Below, in pieces: positions 13,502-27,600 of a DNA stretch of 64,000 bases. Location: positions 25,122,619-25,186,618 of the forward strand of contig CM056550.1 of the NCBI GenBank assembly GCA_029721515.1, given 5' to 3'. The translations under genes and the position numbers were made by a program. Below the pieces are notes generated by a model, which did not search any database, had not been told where the DNA came from, and saw only the letters and a list, made by a program, of their open reading frames with translations. The DNA is from Synanceia verrucosa. Lineage: Eukaryota; Chordata; Actinopteri; Perciformes; Synanceiidae. Numbering within the stretch: position 1 is the first letter of the stretch; the number at the start of each line of letters is the position of its first letter.

Positions 13502-15106
13502 TCATGGAAAAAATTATTAGACCACCTTTGTTTTCTTCAATTTCTTGTTCATTCTAATATCTGGTACCACTAAACGTATAATACAATGAACACAACAAAA
13601 AATGCAGCTGGTCACATAATACTTTATGTCCTATTTGACATTCTTAAGCTTAATTGATTCCCAGGGTATATAAGAGGCCATTTCATGTCACAAGCAGCAC
13701 TGCACATGCAAAAGCCTAGAGTGGTTTCCTGCTTACATTCAAGCCGTAGCACAACTCAGAAGTTGTCAGCTCTCACATAATGCCTAAAACAAAAGAATTA
13801 TGTGAAGCAACAAAGGCAGCCATCTTGGCACTGCTGGAAATTGGCATGAGTGAGAGACAGGTAGCAAAAAAACTGAAGATCTCCAAGACAGCCGTTCATT
13901 CCAACAAAAAAAACAAGCTGAACATGGCACTACCAAATTGCTACCTGGCCGTGGCAGGAAACGTCTTTCTACCCCACGAGATGACCGTGCACTCATCCGT
14001 TCCTGTGTCAGGAATCGTCGTCAGACCTCCAGGGACCTTAAAAATGAGTGGGCACTGTCGAGAAATGTGACTTGCTCGGCAAGGACAGTTCGAAACCGAC
14101 TTGTTGAAGCTGGTTTGAAGTCACACAGAGCACGCAAGAAGCCCTTCATCAATGAAAGGCAGAGGAAGGCCCGGTTACTCTTTGCTCGAGACCACAAGGA
14201 TTGGACTGTTGATGATTGGGCTAAGGTTCTCTTCAGTGATGAATCCAATTTTGAATTGATGCCCACTCCAGCCAACTTACTGGTTAGGAGGAAGCCTGGA
14301 GAAGCTTACAACCCAGACTGTCTTGCCCCTACAGTAAAACATGGGGTGGATCAGTCATGATCTGGGGTTGTTTCAGTCTGAGTGGAACAGGGCAAATGCA
14401 ATTGTGTGAAGGCCGAATGAACCAGGTCAAGTACAGGACTACCCTTGAAAACAGTCTTCTTCCATCAGCTGGAAAACTCTTTCCTGCCTCGAATGACTGG
14501 ATTTTCCAACAAGACAATGCCCCTTGCCACACGGCAAGGTCAGTTAAAGCCTGGATGGAGAACCACAACATTCGCACCATGCCTTGGCCTGCTCAATCAC
14601 CAGATCTTAATCCAATTGAAAACCTGTGGAAAATCATCAAACTCAAAATGGAGAACCACAAGCCCAAAAACAAAGAAAATTTGTTTGAATTTGTCCAACA
14701 GGAATGGGCTGCTGTGACAGCAGAACAATGTCAGAAGCTGGTGGAGAGCATGCCAAGACGCATGGCTGCAGTCATCAAAAACAATGGTTATGCAATCAAG
14801 TATTAACTCTTGTGTGTATCATGTGTTTAAAGCAAACAGAAAAGAAAACATGGAATGCTTAAAAGTAGTGTTTTTGGCGGTACAATGCCATAGCTATTGA
14901 TGTAAGAATTTAAGTAATTTTGGTTATTATCAAGAAAACCATGGAAAATGAATAATCCTTAGATCTTAAATTAAACTCTCATGAGCTATTTTTGTATTTT
15001 TTATTATAATTGTCCAAACAAATGTACCTTTAGTTGAGCCAGGCATTAAAATTAACAAGAAATTGAAGAAAACAAGGGTGGTCTAATAATTTTTTCCATG
15101 ACTGTA

Positions 15107-15139
<33 letters not shown>

Positions 15140-18100
15140 AACTGAGTCTCTGCAATGTTTTGTCTAATGCCTGGTCACCTTACATGCCATATAAATTTTG
15201 AAATGAGCCTGTCCAATTTATCAATTGTAGATTTTCATAAAAACAGCATTCATACGTACATGGAAATCAGTAGAATAAATGTAAGTAAAAGCATTTTTAC
15301 AAGACGACTGAATCACTTGGTGAGGTCATGTTCAGAGTGACAACAACCCTGGGAACCTTGTCCTAATTAATGTCAATAAACCCGAGGTGAGGTGTAAAGA
15401 CAAAGGCTTTGGCAAAAAAAAAAAAAAAAAAATGTGGGAAAGGCGAAAAATATGTCTGAACTATTGCCGCAGTGCAGCACCATTTGGCAAGTTAATTAAA
15501 AACTTTGTTATCAACGATGTGATGAAATAAGACAGAAGTAAAAGACTAGAAATATTCGGAGAGCTTAGCACTATGTTTGCCAAACATGCCAGCCCATATT
15601 TCATTTATTTTTTTTGACTCGATTGTCATGATCCTATCGCTCACTTTAAGATAGCCGCTATGGGGAATAAAACGACTGCTGCTGTGGTCACTGTGTGATC
15701 ATTTCTACTGCTGTGTGCTGTTTTAAACTGGACTTTGTGGATTCTATCATCTCACAAGTATCATCAATACCCTATAGCAATACCTGAAAGTTTTTCAGGG
15801 CTCTTTAGGTATGAAAACACTAAATTGAAGCTTAAAAGTTGTAATGAAAAAGAAGGAGGCATCTTGGTTTGGGTGAGAAAGAGTGACAATAGTCTTAAAG
15901 GAAGACAAAATACGACAAATTAGTTTTGAAAAACAAAAGAAACTTTGGAGGTACTACATGTTTGCCAACGTGAGACTCATCTTTATTTGAATCAATATTT
16001 GTGTGCCAAAACATCCCTCCTCTTAGGAACAAAAAAGACTGAACTCCTGATGGTACGCTCTGAAAGCATGCCCGTTCTGCATGAAGGAACACACATACAA
16101 TAACAAGACGCTGCGCATGCTTCAGACAGATGTGATGGAATTAGTTATAGTTGAATGAAACCACTGAAATTGAAAATGCACATTTACTTAACCTCTTGTC
16201 TCACTCTTTCATCTGTTAGCAAATGTGCATCCCTGCCCATCTTTATAGTCTCGTCCTGCCCATCTTCCCGACCTTTTGTCCAGTCAGTTTGTCTCACAGC
16301 AGGTTGCCAGTTATCTCTATCAACCTAACAATCCCCCCTCTTCCTTCCAATCTCCGGATCTGCTGCCTCTCTCTGTGGTGATCGAACCTAATAGCAGGCT
16401 ATTACCTTTTCTTGTCAAGTCTGTTAAAGTATTTGAAAAAGTTAGAAGACCTAGACATAGAGCAGGCTAAACGAGGTCCAACCCTGACACTGAAAATCCA
16501 TAGGTAAAACCACCACCCCCACCACCAACTATGATTCTTTGTTGCATGCTCCCCCACATTCTCTCATCTTTCTTGTCACTCTTTCTGTGTATGATCTAAT
16601 GAAGCAGGAATATCTAAGAATGATCTTAAAAAAACAGTAATAAAATATTAAAGCACATACTTTTCTGCCAGAGACCCTGCCCGAGTCCCTTGCGGCATCC
16701 AGGCTCATTAAAACATAGTGCTACATTTCTGATAGAGGCTGAGAGCTCTGTGACCCATTTTGGGTCCTAAAAGGCATTTTAATAATACGGGAGTCACTAA
16801 CGGGAGTTGTTTACAGTGATATGAAATTCTCCAGAGTTAGGCAGAAAATAAAGAGAAACAAAGAGCTGTATCAATTCACAGAGAGATAAAGGTATATGTC
16901 GAGGGAGAGAGATAGAGAATAATATAACCAGTTAATCTTGTTTCTTACTGGACTGAATGTTATCTTCAAAATGCCAACACAAATACAAGCTTAAAACGCA
17001 CCTTCATACTGAGCTAAACTGAATTAAACCAGAAGCTGTCAAGAATACTCTGGTGTGCGAGTCATAATATTTTGAGTTTCATATTGAAATTAGGGATGTT
17101 ATTTTGAGCAAGCACTGGTAACACAAGGGGACAAGTAAAAGGAACTTCTGAAAATACAAAGCAACAATACGACAAACTGAAGCCTTCTATTTATTCCTGT
17201 TGCTCATTTTGAGAGATGACAAAATTTGATCTGATTTGTAAAGTTATTACAAGCATAGCTGATGTGTGGTTTGTTTGCACAACGTGCATATACAACACTC
17301 ATTTACTGTTAAGACAAAGAGTCACTCTGCGAAAGAGTGCATGAACTTCTTCGTTTAGTTTCACCTACATTCGACTAGTGGGTGTTGTGTTGGAGCACAA
17401 CAAGGAACAAGAACAGATTATTATGTAAATGTAGAATATGTTCAGCATTACTGTTTGCCGTCTAAGCTCTGACTTCCTCACTCCCCACAAGGGAGCATCA
17501 AGCTCAGCAGGGCGGGGAGTGGGTGGACTCAGAGCTTCCAAGTGGATGAGGGGTTCATCTAACCCCTGTAGTTTGATTATACATAGATTATACACACATA
17601 TATATAAATATACGTATATTTTACATGCATATATATGCATGTACATATATCTGTGTGTGTGTGTCTGTACCTGTACTTGCAAGATGGAGGTGAATGTTTT
17701 AGCATCTTCTGCAACTCCTCCGATGTAAAGAGATCTGGTGAAAACGGGTGGATAGTCGTTCTCATCCTGGATGTCGATTACCACCTTAGCTGTGTTGGCT
17801 AGGACACACACAATTATCACATTATGACACACTGTTGCATTTGGTATTACATGAAGATAATAATGGGATCTTCTGTAAAACACATTCAGTATTTGGGAAA
17901 AAAAGCAAACAAAACACAAGAAATTATCTAAAAAAGAACAAATAGTCATTGATATTAATGACCTGTAGCCAAAAGCAAACACCTTAGCTTTCATCTGCAT
18001 TGCCTTCCAGAGTCATAAGTATTACAATTGCAGCAGCTATTACTATCTCTGCTTGTAAGTGATAATATCGGCATGTCTACACTATTTGTCTAAAGTGCTA

Positions 18101-21100
18101 CTGCTGTTGCCTTCCTTTTCTAGAGGTTGCAGAGGTTGGTAAGTGTAAAACTGGTCTGACAATGATGGACAAGCCTCTCCTCGTGGAATATCTGCAGCCA
18201 GAGTTACAACCCATTTCCATGAAGTGATCAGAAGCATTTGGAGGAAACAAAGCTGAGAAGGAGGACAGTAAAAACTGAAAATCTGCTTTCAAATATCAAA
18301 CATTTCTAAACAACATTAAATAATCATGATTAAATAACATCAGGTTACAGTTTTGAAGAAGCATCCTTAGGCATTTTAAGAAGGGGGAGGATTTGAGTAA
18401 CGACTGATGGATTGTTAGCTTCACTTCTAGAGCTGATGGAAGACACACTCTGAAAATGTGTGTGTGAAATGTAAGGAACAGCTGATGTCGAGGGATGCTG
18501 CCCTCAAGGTGACCCTGCTCTGATCCATCTGGTCACATTTTTAAGATTTATGCATCAAGAATCTTCATTGAAGACCAGTGACAATATATCCAAGTCAGAC
18601 TTAGAGATAACATTTTGCATTCAGTATACGGCTGAGGTATCATAAAGTACACGCACAACCTGCATGGGAAAGTCTATTTTCAGTGAGCAAAAATAGATTA
18701 AATGTTACTGTAATTCACCACGAGCTACACATTCAGTATATGAAAAACACTGTGCCAAAGAGCCTCTGTCATTTATTCAGCGGCTGAAACTTGGAATGAC
18801 TCACATTTAGTTTTATCTGGCCAAAAATAGGCAGTTATGAATCACACCCATGTAAAACTTCAACAAAAGACATCAACCAAACTTTGTAAAAGGGTGAATC
18901 GTGTGTCAGAAATAAAGAATAAATCTCAGGACTGTGAACTGCTCAAGTTTTACTCCAAGAAAGAATAATTTAAAAAAAAAGAAAAACTTTGGCGCATAAA
19001 AACAGCCATTAAATGTCTTTAAAATTACAACCTTCACTTGAGTTAGAAAACCTGATTAACACGTTGTTAGACTCATATTGATTTGTTGCCTGATTAAAAT
19101 GCGTACCAAAATAATTGAAGGAGATTTGCTAATGACTACAATGAGATTAAACCCCTGCAGAATGCTTAAATTCAGTTCAGTTGGATGAAACGATAATAGC
19201 ATGTGGTAAACACCCATAATTAAAGGAGAGGGGGGGGGAACCCTGGGAGCTGAGCATCAATTAAGAATAATGCAGATATCCTTTGAAAGAGAGAAGATGG
19301 AATCATAAGCAGATGCAGACAATCAGAGAAAAAGCAGAGAGAAGAAAGAGGAAACACAACAGACAGGAGAAAGAGTGTGAGTCATTTTAACTGAAGTTAT
19401 AATTTCAATCAAACACATTAAAACACATAAAAGTGTAGAAAAAAATGTTTGGATGGTTTGAAATGAGGATAGAAATGGAAGAAAATCAAGACAGAATGAA
19501 GAAAGTGAGAAGTACAGAAAGAAATAACATAAAAGATGGATATAATATAAGGCTGCACTTAGATTACAGAAGGTTCAGCACAATTTAACAGTGACTAGAG
19601 CTGCACAAATCATTCTGTGCCAAACATTTGGGACAGCATATCTGGGGAATGGCTTTAAAGATAAAATCTACAGTCTTCCAAGCTGCACACCAGCTTTATT
19701 TGGACACTTTGATCGGTGCAAACATGTTTGATATTTGAGAGATTTGAGAATTTCTGGACAGGTACATAATTGCAAGACCTGTGAGACACAGATCTAGAAG
19801 GAAGATGAAAGGAATGCATTTTAAAACATCAGGAGTGAAGACAACACAATTTGAAAGACACCTCAAAGAGAGGAGAACAGCCAGGCCCAATATACCATGT
19901 GTGCTAAGCATACTGTATAATGACCATATAGACAAGGTGAAGAGTGGAGGTGAACTTGAACAAGGAAAAAATAGAGTGAGCTCTGAAGAGAATAAAGTGA
20001 GAGATAAATGTATATGCAAGAAAGGAAGCTAAAAAATGTGGCAAGTTTATCTGAACAATATCACATTATTTTAATCCTTTTGTGTGTGTGAGCGTAAAAT
20101 CAGAGAGAAGAAAATCTGAGAAATCCGCAGTGATGCAATCCACTGTCAAAAGTTAGTTCTGCTGTCTTACGGGAGGAGAGTTCATAAAGACAACCGCACA
20201 CTTACTCTTAGAGGGAACTCTGAGGTTGGAGGACACCACTCTCATGGAGTCTGCCTCCACCTTCAGAACGTAGGTGGAGTTGGCCTCGTAGTCCAGGGGC
20301 CTGGCTGTGGAAATCACTCCTGTTGTTTCGTTCAAGGCAAACACGCCTGGAGAGACAAGAGAAGAGGAGGATGAAAGACACAGTGAGGAGAGTAAGGTTA
20401 AAAGGGGAGACAGGCTCTTGTATAAGGCAGCTGGATAGCGAGTGGGTAGTTTTGCTGTGTCTTAGGGCTGCAGCATACTGGAAAAAACTGACTCTTTTTC
20501 TACCATGTATTGTGTTATGAAGAAATAAAGGAATTTTCACCTTCAAGGGAGATCCAGAGATATGATCCCCCAAGAAAGGAGTCACAGTCAACAATCATAT
20601 GTACTTTCAGTTCATTATGAAACAGTGGTGGGCCTACCCAAACTGTAGGTAGTCTAATTATTGGGAAATACTGAACTAGCGATGGAAATGAGAACTGTGC
20701 CAATATTACTTAGTAGTAGTACTTTTGCATCAAGCAGCAAAAAGTTGTGGCAAGAATTTCCTGCAATGTGACTACTGCATATTCACAAAACACTGATGCT
20801 GAAGTGATACAGCAATAAAGTTTTACAGAGTGAAAAAGAGGAAAATTGAATAAATGAAAATTACGATAGGTGCTACTCAGGTTCAGATGGTGGTGATGAT
20901 GTACCTAAAGCTGTTTAGATCATGCCATCCATGATTGTATACAAACACATGCATGGCTCACACCCTTCCATAAATTAGTGGCGTAAGTGAAGTAGCCACC
21001 TTCACTTTATTGCTGGTCACACAGAGGCAGAGAATCCAGGCATTAGTACACTCACCTCCCTGGTTGCCTTCGATGATGGAGTAGATGATAGTTTGATTGA

Positions 21101-21592
21101 CAGCAGACGCCATGATGGTTCCCACTGGGGTTCCGACAGCAGCCTCCTCGCTCACTGGTGGAAACCTGGGAGGATCAGTCAATCAATATTAACTGATAAG
21201 GAAATGAATTATGCATGTGGCGACCGTGGGCACACTTGCTCTCAAGGGTAGACCGCAATTTGGCAAGTCATATACATATACAAGTGAGTTATATCTTTCA
21301 AATGCATCTTCTGTATTTCTTTATGCTGGCAGCTTTCTGTACCTGTGTACATAAACAGTGTTCACGCTCAAAGAGCCACTTAGAGGTACAACAGTCAGAC
21401 AACAGTCACTTTACTACAACTTATTGTTCTTCTGCATTCCAATCTCTGACAACATACAGCCCATCATCAATGCAATGTTGGCATGAAAACAGTCAAGGCT
21501 GTGTTTATTGTTATATGAACAGTAAGGAAACGTGTTTCCCTGTACAATGAAATACTTCCTTTGCTATCCACAATGAATACTGAGTGGTTAAG

Positions 21593-21655
<63 letters not shown>

Positions 21656-24600
21656 TGCTTACAGACAAATAAGGCAGCAATGTGATTAAAAAGATATAAT
21701 ATCCATCCAGCAGTCCATTCATTTTCTACCATAGAGTCGTGGGGGGGCTGGAGCCTATCCCAGCTGTCTTAGGGCGAAAGGCAGGGTACACCCTGGACAA
21801 GTCTCCAGTTCATCACAGGACACATAGAGACAGACAACCACTCACACTCACATTCACACCTACGGTCAATTTAAATTAGCCAATTGACCTAATCCACATG
21901 CATGTTTTTGGATGGTGGGAGGAAGAGAACCCACACAGACATGGGAAGAACATGCAAACTCCACACAGAAAGGCCCCGAGCCGGGAATCAAAGCCGGTAC
22001 CTTCTTGCTGTGAGGTGACAGTGCTAACCACTACACCACCCTGTTATTCCCAAAAGACATAATACATACAGTAAAAATACAGGCTGTACAAAGAGGTAGT
22101 GCAATGTGCAATATTGGGCATGTGTGGTTGAGCTGATATGTGCAATATTGAGCAGAGGTAGTCCATGGCTAAAGGCTCCTGTTAGCTGTTTAGGAGTCTG
22201 ATCGCTGAGAGAAAGAAAAAGTTTTTCACTTTGAATGTCCTGCATTTCACACTTCTGTACCTCCGCCCTGAGGGGAGAAGTGTGAGCAGAGAGGCCAGTG
22301 GAGTCCTGATGATCTTCTCAGCAGTCTTCATCACTCTTTGCAGGTGTTTAAGGTCCATAGCAGTAGCGCTGCCGTACACACGGTGATGCAATTGGTCAAG
22401 ACGCTCTCAACAATACACCTGTAAAAGTTGCTGAGGATCTTGGTTGATGTACCAACCTTCCTGATGTAGGAGTCCTTCTCAGATGGGAGAGGGAATAATG
22501 GAGGGTAGCAGTGATGGTGTCTGAGGTGGATGTGCTGGGCCTACAGGCAAACTGCAGGGGGTCCACTGGATGTGGGCCAGCACCACTCTCTAAAAACACT
22601 TCATGATGATTGGAGTGAGTGCTACCAGCCTATAGTCATTCAGGTAGGTGGGGGGCTCTTCTTGTGGTCTTGAAGCAGGACGAAAGGGTGCTCTGACTGA
22701 GGGAAAGATGCAGGTCAGGACCTTGGCCAGCTCGGTGGTGTGTGCTCTGAGAGCTCGTCCAGGGATGTTGTCTGGTCCTGCTGCCTTGTGGGGATTGACG
22801 CTCCTCAGGGCTCTGTGTACCTGGCATGATGAGACTGTTGGTGGGGGGAAGGGGGGGCAGTCCAGGTGTGTGTGTGTGCGTGTGTGTGTGTGTGTGTGTG
22901 TGCCTCCTGTCTGTGGATGAGGTCTCAAAGTAGGTGTAAAAGGTGTTGACGTCATCCGACAGGCTGTCTGTGGGGCTGTTGGTGCTGGTAGCAGTCCTCT
23001 CTTCTATGATGTGCTGGAGTCCTCGCCACATCCGCCTGGAGTCAGCAGTGGAATAGACAGTCCAGCTTCTCTCTGTACTGCCTCTTGGCTCTGTGATGGC
23101 TCTCCTCAGTCTGTACTTTGCAGCTTTGTACATCTCATTGCCTCGTTGTCAAAACAGTCCAAGCTACAATTACCACACACTCATAACACAAGTTGGACAC
23201 AGAATTAACGGCAGTAAGTTGTTCGTTCAAGTTTCTGCAAGTTGATGCTCTCGACATACTGGAAAGTACTCAGACCAGTGACTGGCTGAAAGAACTATAT
23301 ATGTACAAAAATATCACAAATAAAGGCTTTCCTTTGGGAATATGGTGGTAAGAATTACGGCTGCAGCAACTGTCAATCTGTCGATTGTTAAATGCCAAAA
23401 AGTAATGAACAACACTCCACCATCATTTCCCTGAGCCCAAAGTGACGCCTTCAAAAAGCATTTCATATAAAGACATAAAATATTTAGTTTACTGTTGTTT
23501 GAAAGAGAAAAGCAGAAAATGTTTATATTTGAGAAGCTGGGACCAGATAATGTCTGACATGAAGGTATTCTTAATGCTCAGCAGCATAGACTACCTCTGC
23601 TCATATATTGCACATTCAGCTCAATTGCACATGCCCAATATTGCACAATCTCTTTGTACAGCCTGTATTTGTTTTTTACTGTATTTACTGTATATACTGT
23701 ATTGTCTCTTTCTTTCTTTATCACATTGCTGCCTTACTTGTCTTTAAGCTGCTGTTTTTATTTATCTAATTTTTATATTTCGATCTATTTTTTAAACTTA
23801 TTGCTCGGCATTCAGTATTTCAATGTACAGGGAAAGAGGTTTCCTTACTGTTCACATGATAATAAACATATTGAATCTTGCTCATCGTCAATGTCAGAAA
23901 TTCCTTCAGCTCAGACTCCAGGCAGCAACCAGCCCACCATGGACAGAATGGGGAGAATCAGAACCAGAGCTGCACAGGGCAGACTGCCAGACCCTGCCAC
24001 AGTAAAATGAGAGGTTTTCTAAAGGGACTCTGGTGCTCAGAAACACAAATGCTTTTGTCCGTAGAGACTGCCAAAATAAAAGTTCCTTGTAGTATGTTTA
24101 AGATAATGTACTAAAATGCACACAGTCCCCTTCAAGGTGTTTATGGTGTACATTGTTTTTGGGTAAAACTTGGCAACATCCACATGTACATCCAGTACAT
24201 TTGTAAACAAGAAGTGTGACAGATCATTTTAGCCTGAGCAAGGCAGAGAAATTACACCATCAACAGCTTTGAGCGATATCTCCATCTGCCTCTCCTTACT
24301 TGTGCTGTTCTCCCTGCTTACTCTGAGAGATTCTCTCAGAATCTGGTAACCCTCAAATTTCCAGCAGATTTTGCTGCATTAAATAAACCCAGTCCAGTCA
24401 TTAGGCCAACCGTCACAGCTGGCTAAACATTATAACATGGACTACCAACTGGCAAAGCTATCAAGTAATCACACAGTGATGAATGGGACTGTTAGAGAGA
24501 GAGAGAGAGAGAGAGAGGATGTTTGTGTAGATGTTAACTTCCTGAAGTTAATCCTCTTTAAAAAGAAATATGGGCTCTTTTCACAGTCGACTCTTTGATG

Positions 24601-27600
24601 TGTCGTTGTAAGAAAAGCAGACACTGAAGCAGCTAAATAGCCATCATTAATGTCATCATTTGCACCTGTGCTTGTGCTACTGTGGCATGTTAAAATGTGC
24701 AGTCCCATCCTTTTATATATATTTCTGGGTTATGTTCTGCCTTTATTAGATAGTATAGCAAAATAGTTGATAGGAAAGTTGAAAGAGAAATGTTCAGCAG
24801 AGAGCCAATCCAGCAACACATTTGAGTCCGTTGATAAAGAATATTGTTGATACTGAAAGAAACAAGTAAGAACTAGAAAAGCACTCAGAGAGTGCAGCAG
24901 CAAATCAAAGACTTAAGTTAGGCCACTTCCAGCCATTCCTGAAAATTTCATCAAAATCCGTCCACGACTTTTTGAGTTATTTTGCAAACCAACAAACAAA
25001 TAACAAACCCCGGTGAAAACATAACCTCCTTGCTGGAGGCAATGAAAATGTTCATTCAGAATGGGACCATAAAGGGGCAGAAGCTTTCTGAACTCATCCA
25101 ATATATAAGTGTGTTTGTACCTGTATCATGTATGTGATGAATGTAATAAAGTTTCTTTCTTTTCTTATTACTCTTTTCCATTTCCATTAGCAGTATTATT
25201 TATGGGCTGATATCAGGCTATAGGCTATACAGTATGTCATGGTTTATTGGGAGAAAATCAGACATTCAGCACCGTCATTTACAGAGAGAATGGGACATTA
25301 ATTGGTTTCATAACCGCATTTTTCCACCACTGTGACGTTTTAACTGGCAATCCAATCAGGCTCCTTGGATCAATTTGATGAACAGTCGACATTTTGGGGT
25401 CACCCAGTTTCTATAGCCATTGACATTGTGCACTCAGAACAGAAAATGAGAAGTTTGGTGCAAATATAGCCCATCAATATGTCTGTGAGGACTCTCAGTC
25501 ATACAGGTCAAGGTCAAGCCAAAGAGCAAAAAAGTGAGTCAAACTTCAAGTCCACTCGACTCTCTCTTTAACTCTTTGGATCGGGCTTGTTTGTATTTTA
25601 TTCCTTTCTTCTTGCTTCAATATTTTGCTCGTTCTACCTCTCCTCCATCTTGTTTTCCATCTACTTCTTTGCCACTAAAATTTTAATTTCCCACTTACAC
25701 CGACCTCATTCATGTCTACATTTCTCCATCTGCATCCACATCTCCTCTTTGCTCCATCTTTCCCCTCACCCCCTCCCATCCTCTCTGTCTACCCTCAGGC
25801 TGCTGCTTCCAGTCAACATCCCAGCAGACCTCAGCTACAATTGTTATCCATTCCTCTATCCCCCCTCTCCGCAATGGCTGTTTGACAGGGTTGAAGGAGC
25901 ACAATTGAAAGGACGCTCGCTCGCTCTCACACACACACACTACAATGATGCACATAACTCCTTGGGGATGGGTCAAAATGCATTTACAGGCATAAAGATG
26001 CACACAATTCAGATATATAGTGCATGGCACAGTACAGATAAACACACACACACACACACCTCATCAAGCCCTTACTCCCCTCCTGTGCTCTCTAATCATT
26101 GCTGTCCTAACTAAAGCAAGCTGGGCTGATACTGATAACAGAAACACACACACACACACACACACAAAATGTGTGCTACTATACTTGTAGGGACATTGTT
26201 TTGACTTCCATTCATTCCCCGGGGGCCAACGCTATTGTAATGCAATAATTCTAACAAGAAACCTAAAAGCAATTCAGCGGTCTTAAACCTAAAAGAAAAG
26301 ATTCACCCTGTAGTGATGGAATTTTTCAGAGTGTGTGGACAGATTTTCGTCCACACAAAGTGACAGATAGGTCTCACCATTATGAGAGTGAATGTAGGCT
26401 ATAAGACATAACCCTTAAAAGAGCTGCGAGTGTTCCGCGTTTCAGAGTGTGAAAGGATAGACAGAATTATGAGGGGAGTGATAGATGTTGGCAATGACAC
26501 TCTCCTCTCTGTGGGTCTTTCTCTTACAATCACTGCCATTCGTTTGTCTCACTCATTGCTTTTTCAGCCCGTCTCATTCAGATATCTATAATACATATAT
26601 TGTCATTATTCTTTCTCTTCCTCACACTGCTCCTTTTCATTTCTCCCATTCTGGACTGAAAATCTGCTTTTATCTCTTTCTCTGTGTCTCTTTGTCCACA
26701 CTGAACTCCAGCATCCTCTGTGTTGAGTAGCGGTTTGGTTCTGTTGGGCTCTGGTAATGTGTTCTTATATTTTTTTTTCTCCACATGACAGTAATGTTTG
26801 ATCTGCTGTGTGACATACTGCACTCGGTGTGGGAGGCCATGCCTGGAAGACAGCGAGGCAAACTAGGTCAAATCTTATTCGTCAACATTAGCAGTCTTTG
26901 TTTTGTCATTATCTAAGATGGACATAGTCTGCACAATGTTATTAACCCTGGGGGTAGCTTTGATACGTCAAATCAGTAATGTGGCACAATGAAAAAGAAA
27001 TATATGAATGGCAACATAAATACGAAAGCTCCGGTTGTGTTTTTTCCATTGACAAGTGAAATTATTTTGTTAATAAATTTAGGTACTGCAAATCTACCTG
27101 TGATGGAAAGCAAAATATCTCCAGATAGCTAGAGGGATACATTCAATCTCAGCACCGTCTCAGTCAGGATTACAGTTGGCCAAAATGTGTAAAATATGAC
27201 TAAATAACATTATAACAAGCCTATTGCAGTGAATAACAGAGCATATGACAGCAGTCATGCGGGATATCAGGTTGCAGAACTGATCAAACCACAAAACCGT
27301 AACTTTTTTTAAAAGAAATTTAAAAGCAAGAAATCCATCCAATGAACCACTAATTGTTCAGGCACTTAGTCTGACATTCTGTCTCTCCTCAAACTGAAAT
27401 GACGACAGCCGATCTGGCAAAAAATGATGTGTTCTAAAAATAGTTGGGGGGTGATTCAGAGTGGAGAGAGTTACTAATTTATTGTAGGGATTTTCATTAG
27501 GAGGGCTCTTAACTGCCCACAATAAAAACCTTTACAGGCTGTCTGGAGTTACTTCTTCTCCTGCTGTGGCCATTCTTCAGTCCTGAAAGGCTTCAATTTT

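Larger units (their letters stand above)
13499..15104 (+). mobile_element. Tc1/mariner-type DNA transposon, full length, inactive
   Basis: 1606-bp element with near-identical terminal inverted repeats of about 77 bp (13499-13575 and 15028-15104), both beginning CAGTCATGGAAAAAATTATT. It is flanked by TA on each side, the classic Tc1 target duplication. It encodes one transposase in three frames (13780-14806). Length, TIRs, TA duplication and the DD34E triad all fit the Tc1 family. It is antisense to pcdh15. High TIR identity suggests a fairly young insertion, although the coding region is broken. Confidence 0.97.
11998..17670 (-). other. pcdh15 intron within EC11
   Basis: 5.7 kb. It holds the Tc1 element and the TA repeats flanking it. 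The remainder (11998-13439 and 15130-17670) has no recognisable gene; a poly-A run sits near 15415-15431. Confidence 0.7.

Noticed and set aside
13938..14806. Host gene for a DNA-binding protein
   Set aside because: The peptides are a Tc1 transposase lying between Tc1 inverted repeats and TA duplications.
17365..18000. 211-codon minus-strand ORF
   Set aside because: Only the part at 17671-17798 is a real pcdh15 exon; the rest is intron read-through, including microsatellite.
22636..23133. 165-codon ORF with His-Thr repeats as a novel protein
   Set aside because: It is a LINE reverse-transcriptase remnant interrupted by a TG microsatellite.
25587..26114. 175-codon ORF with a hydrophobic N-terminus
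   Set aside because: Pyrimidine-rich low-complexity DNA gives Leu, Ser, Phe and Pro by composition; no domain visible.
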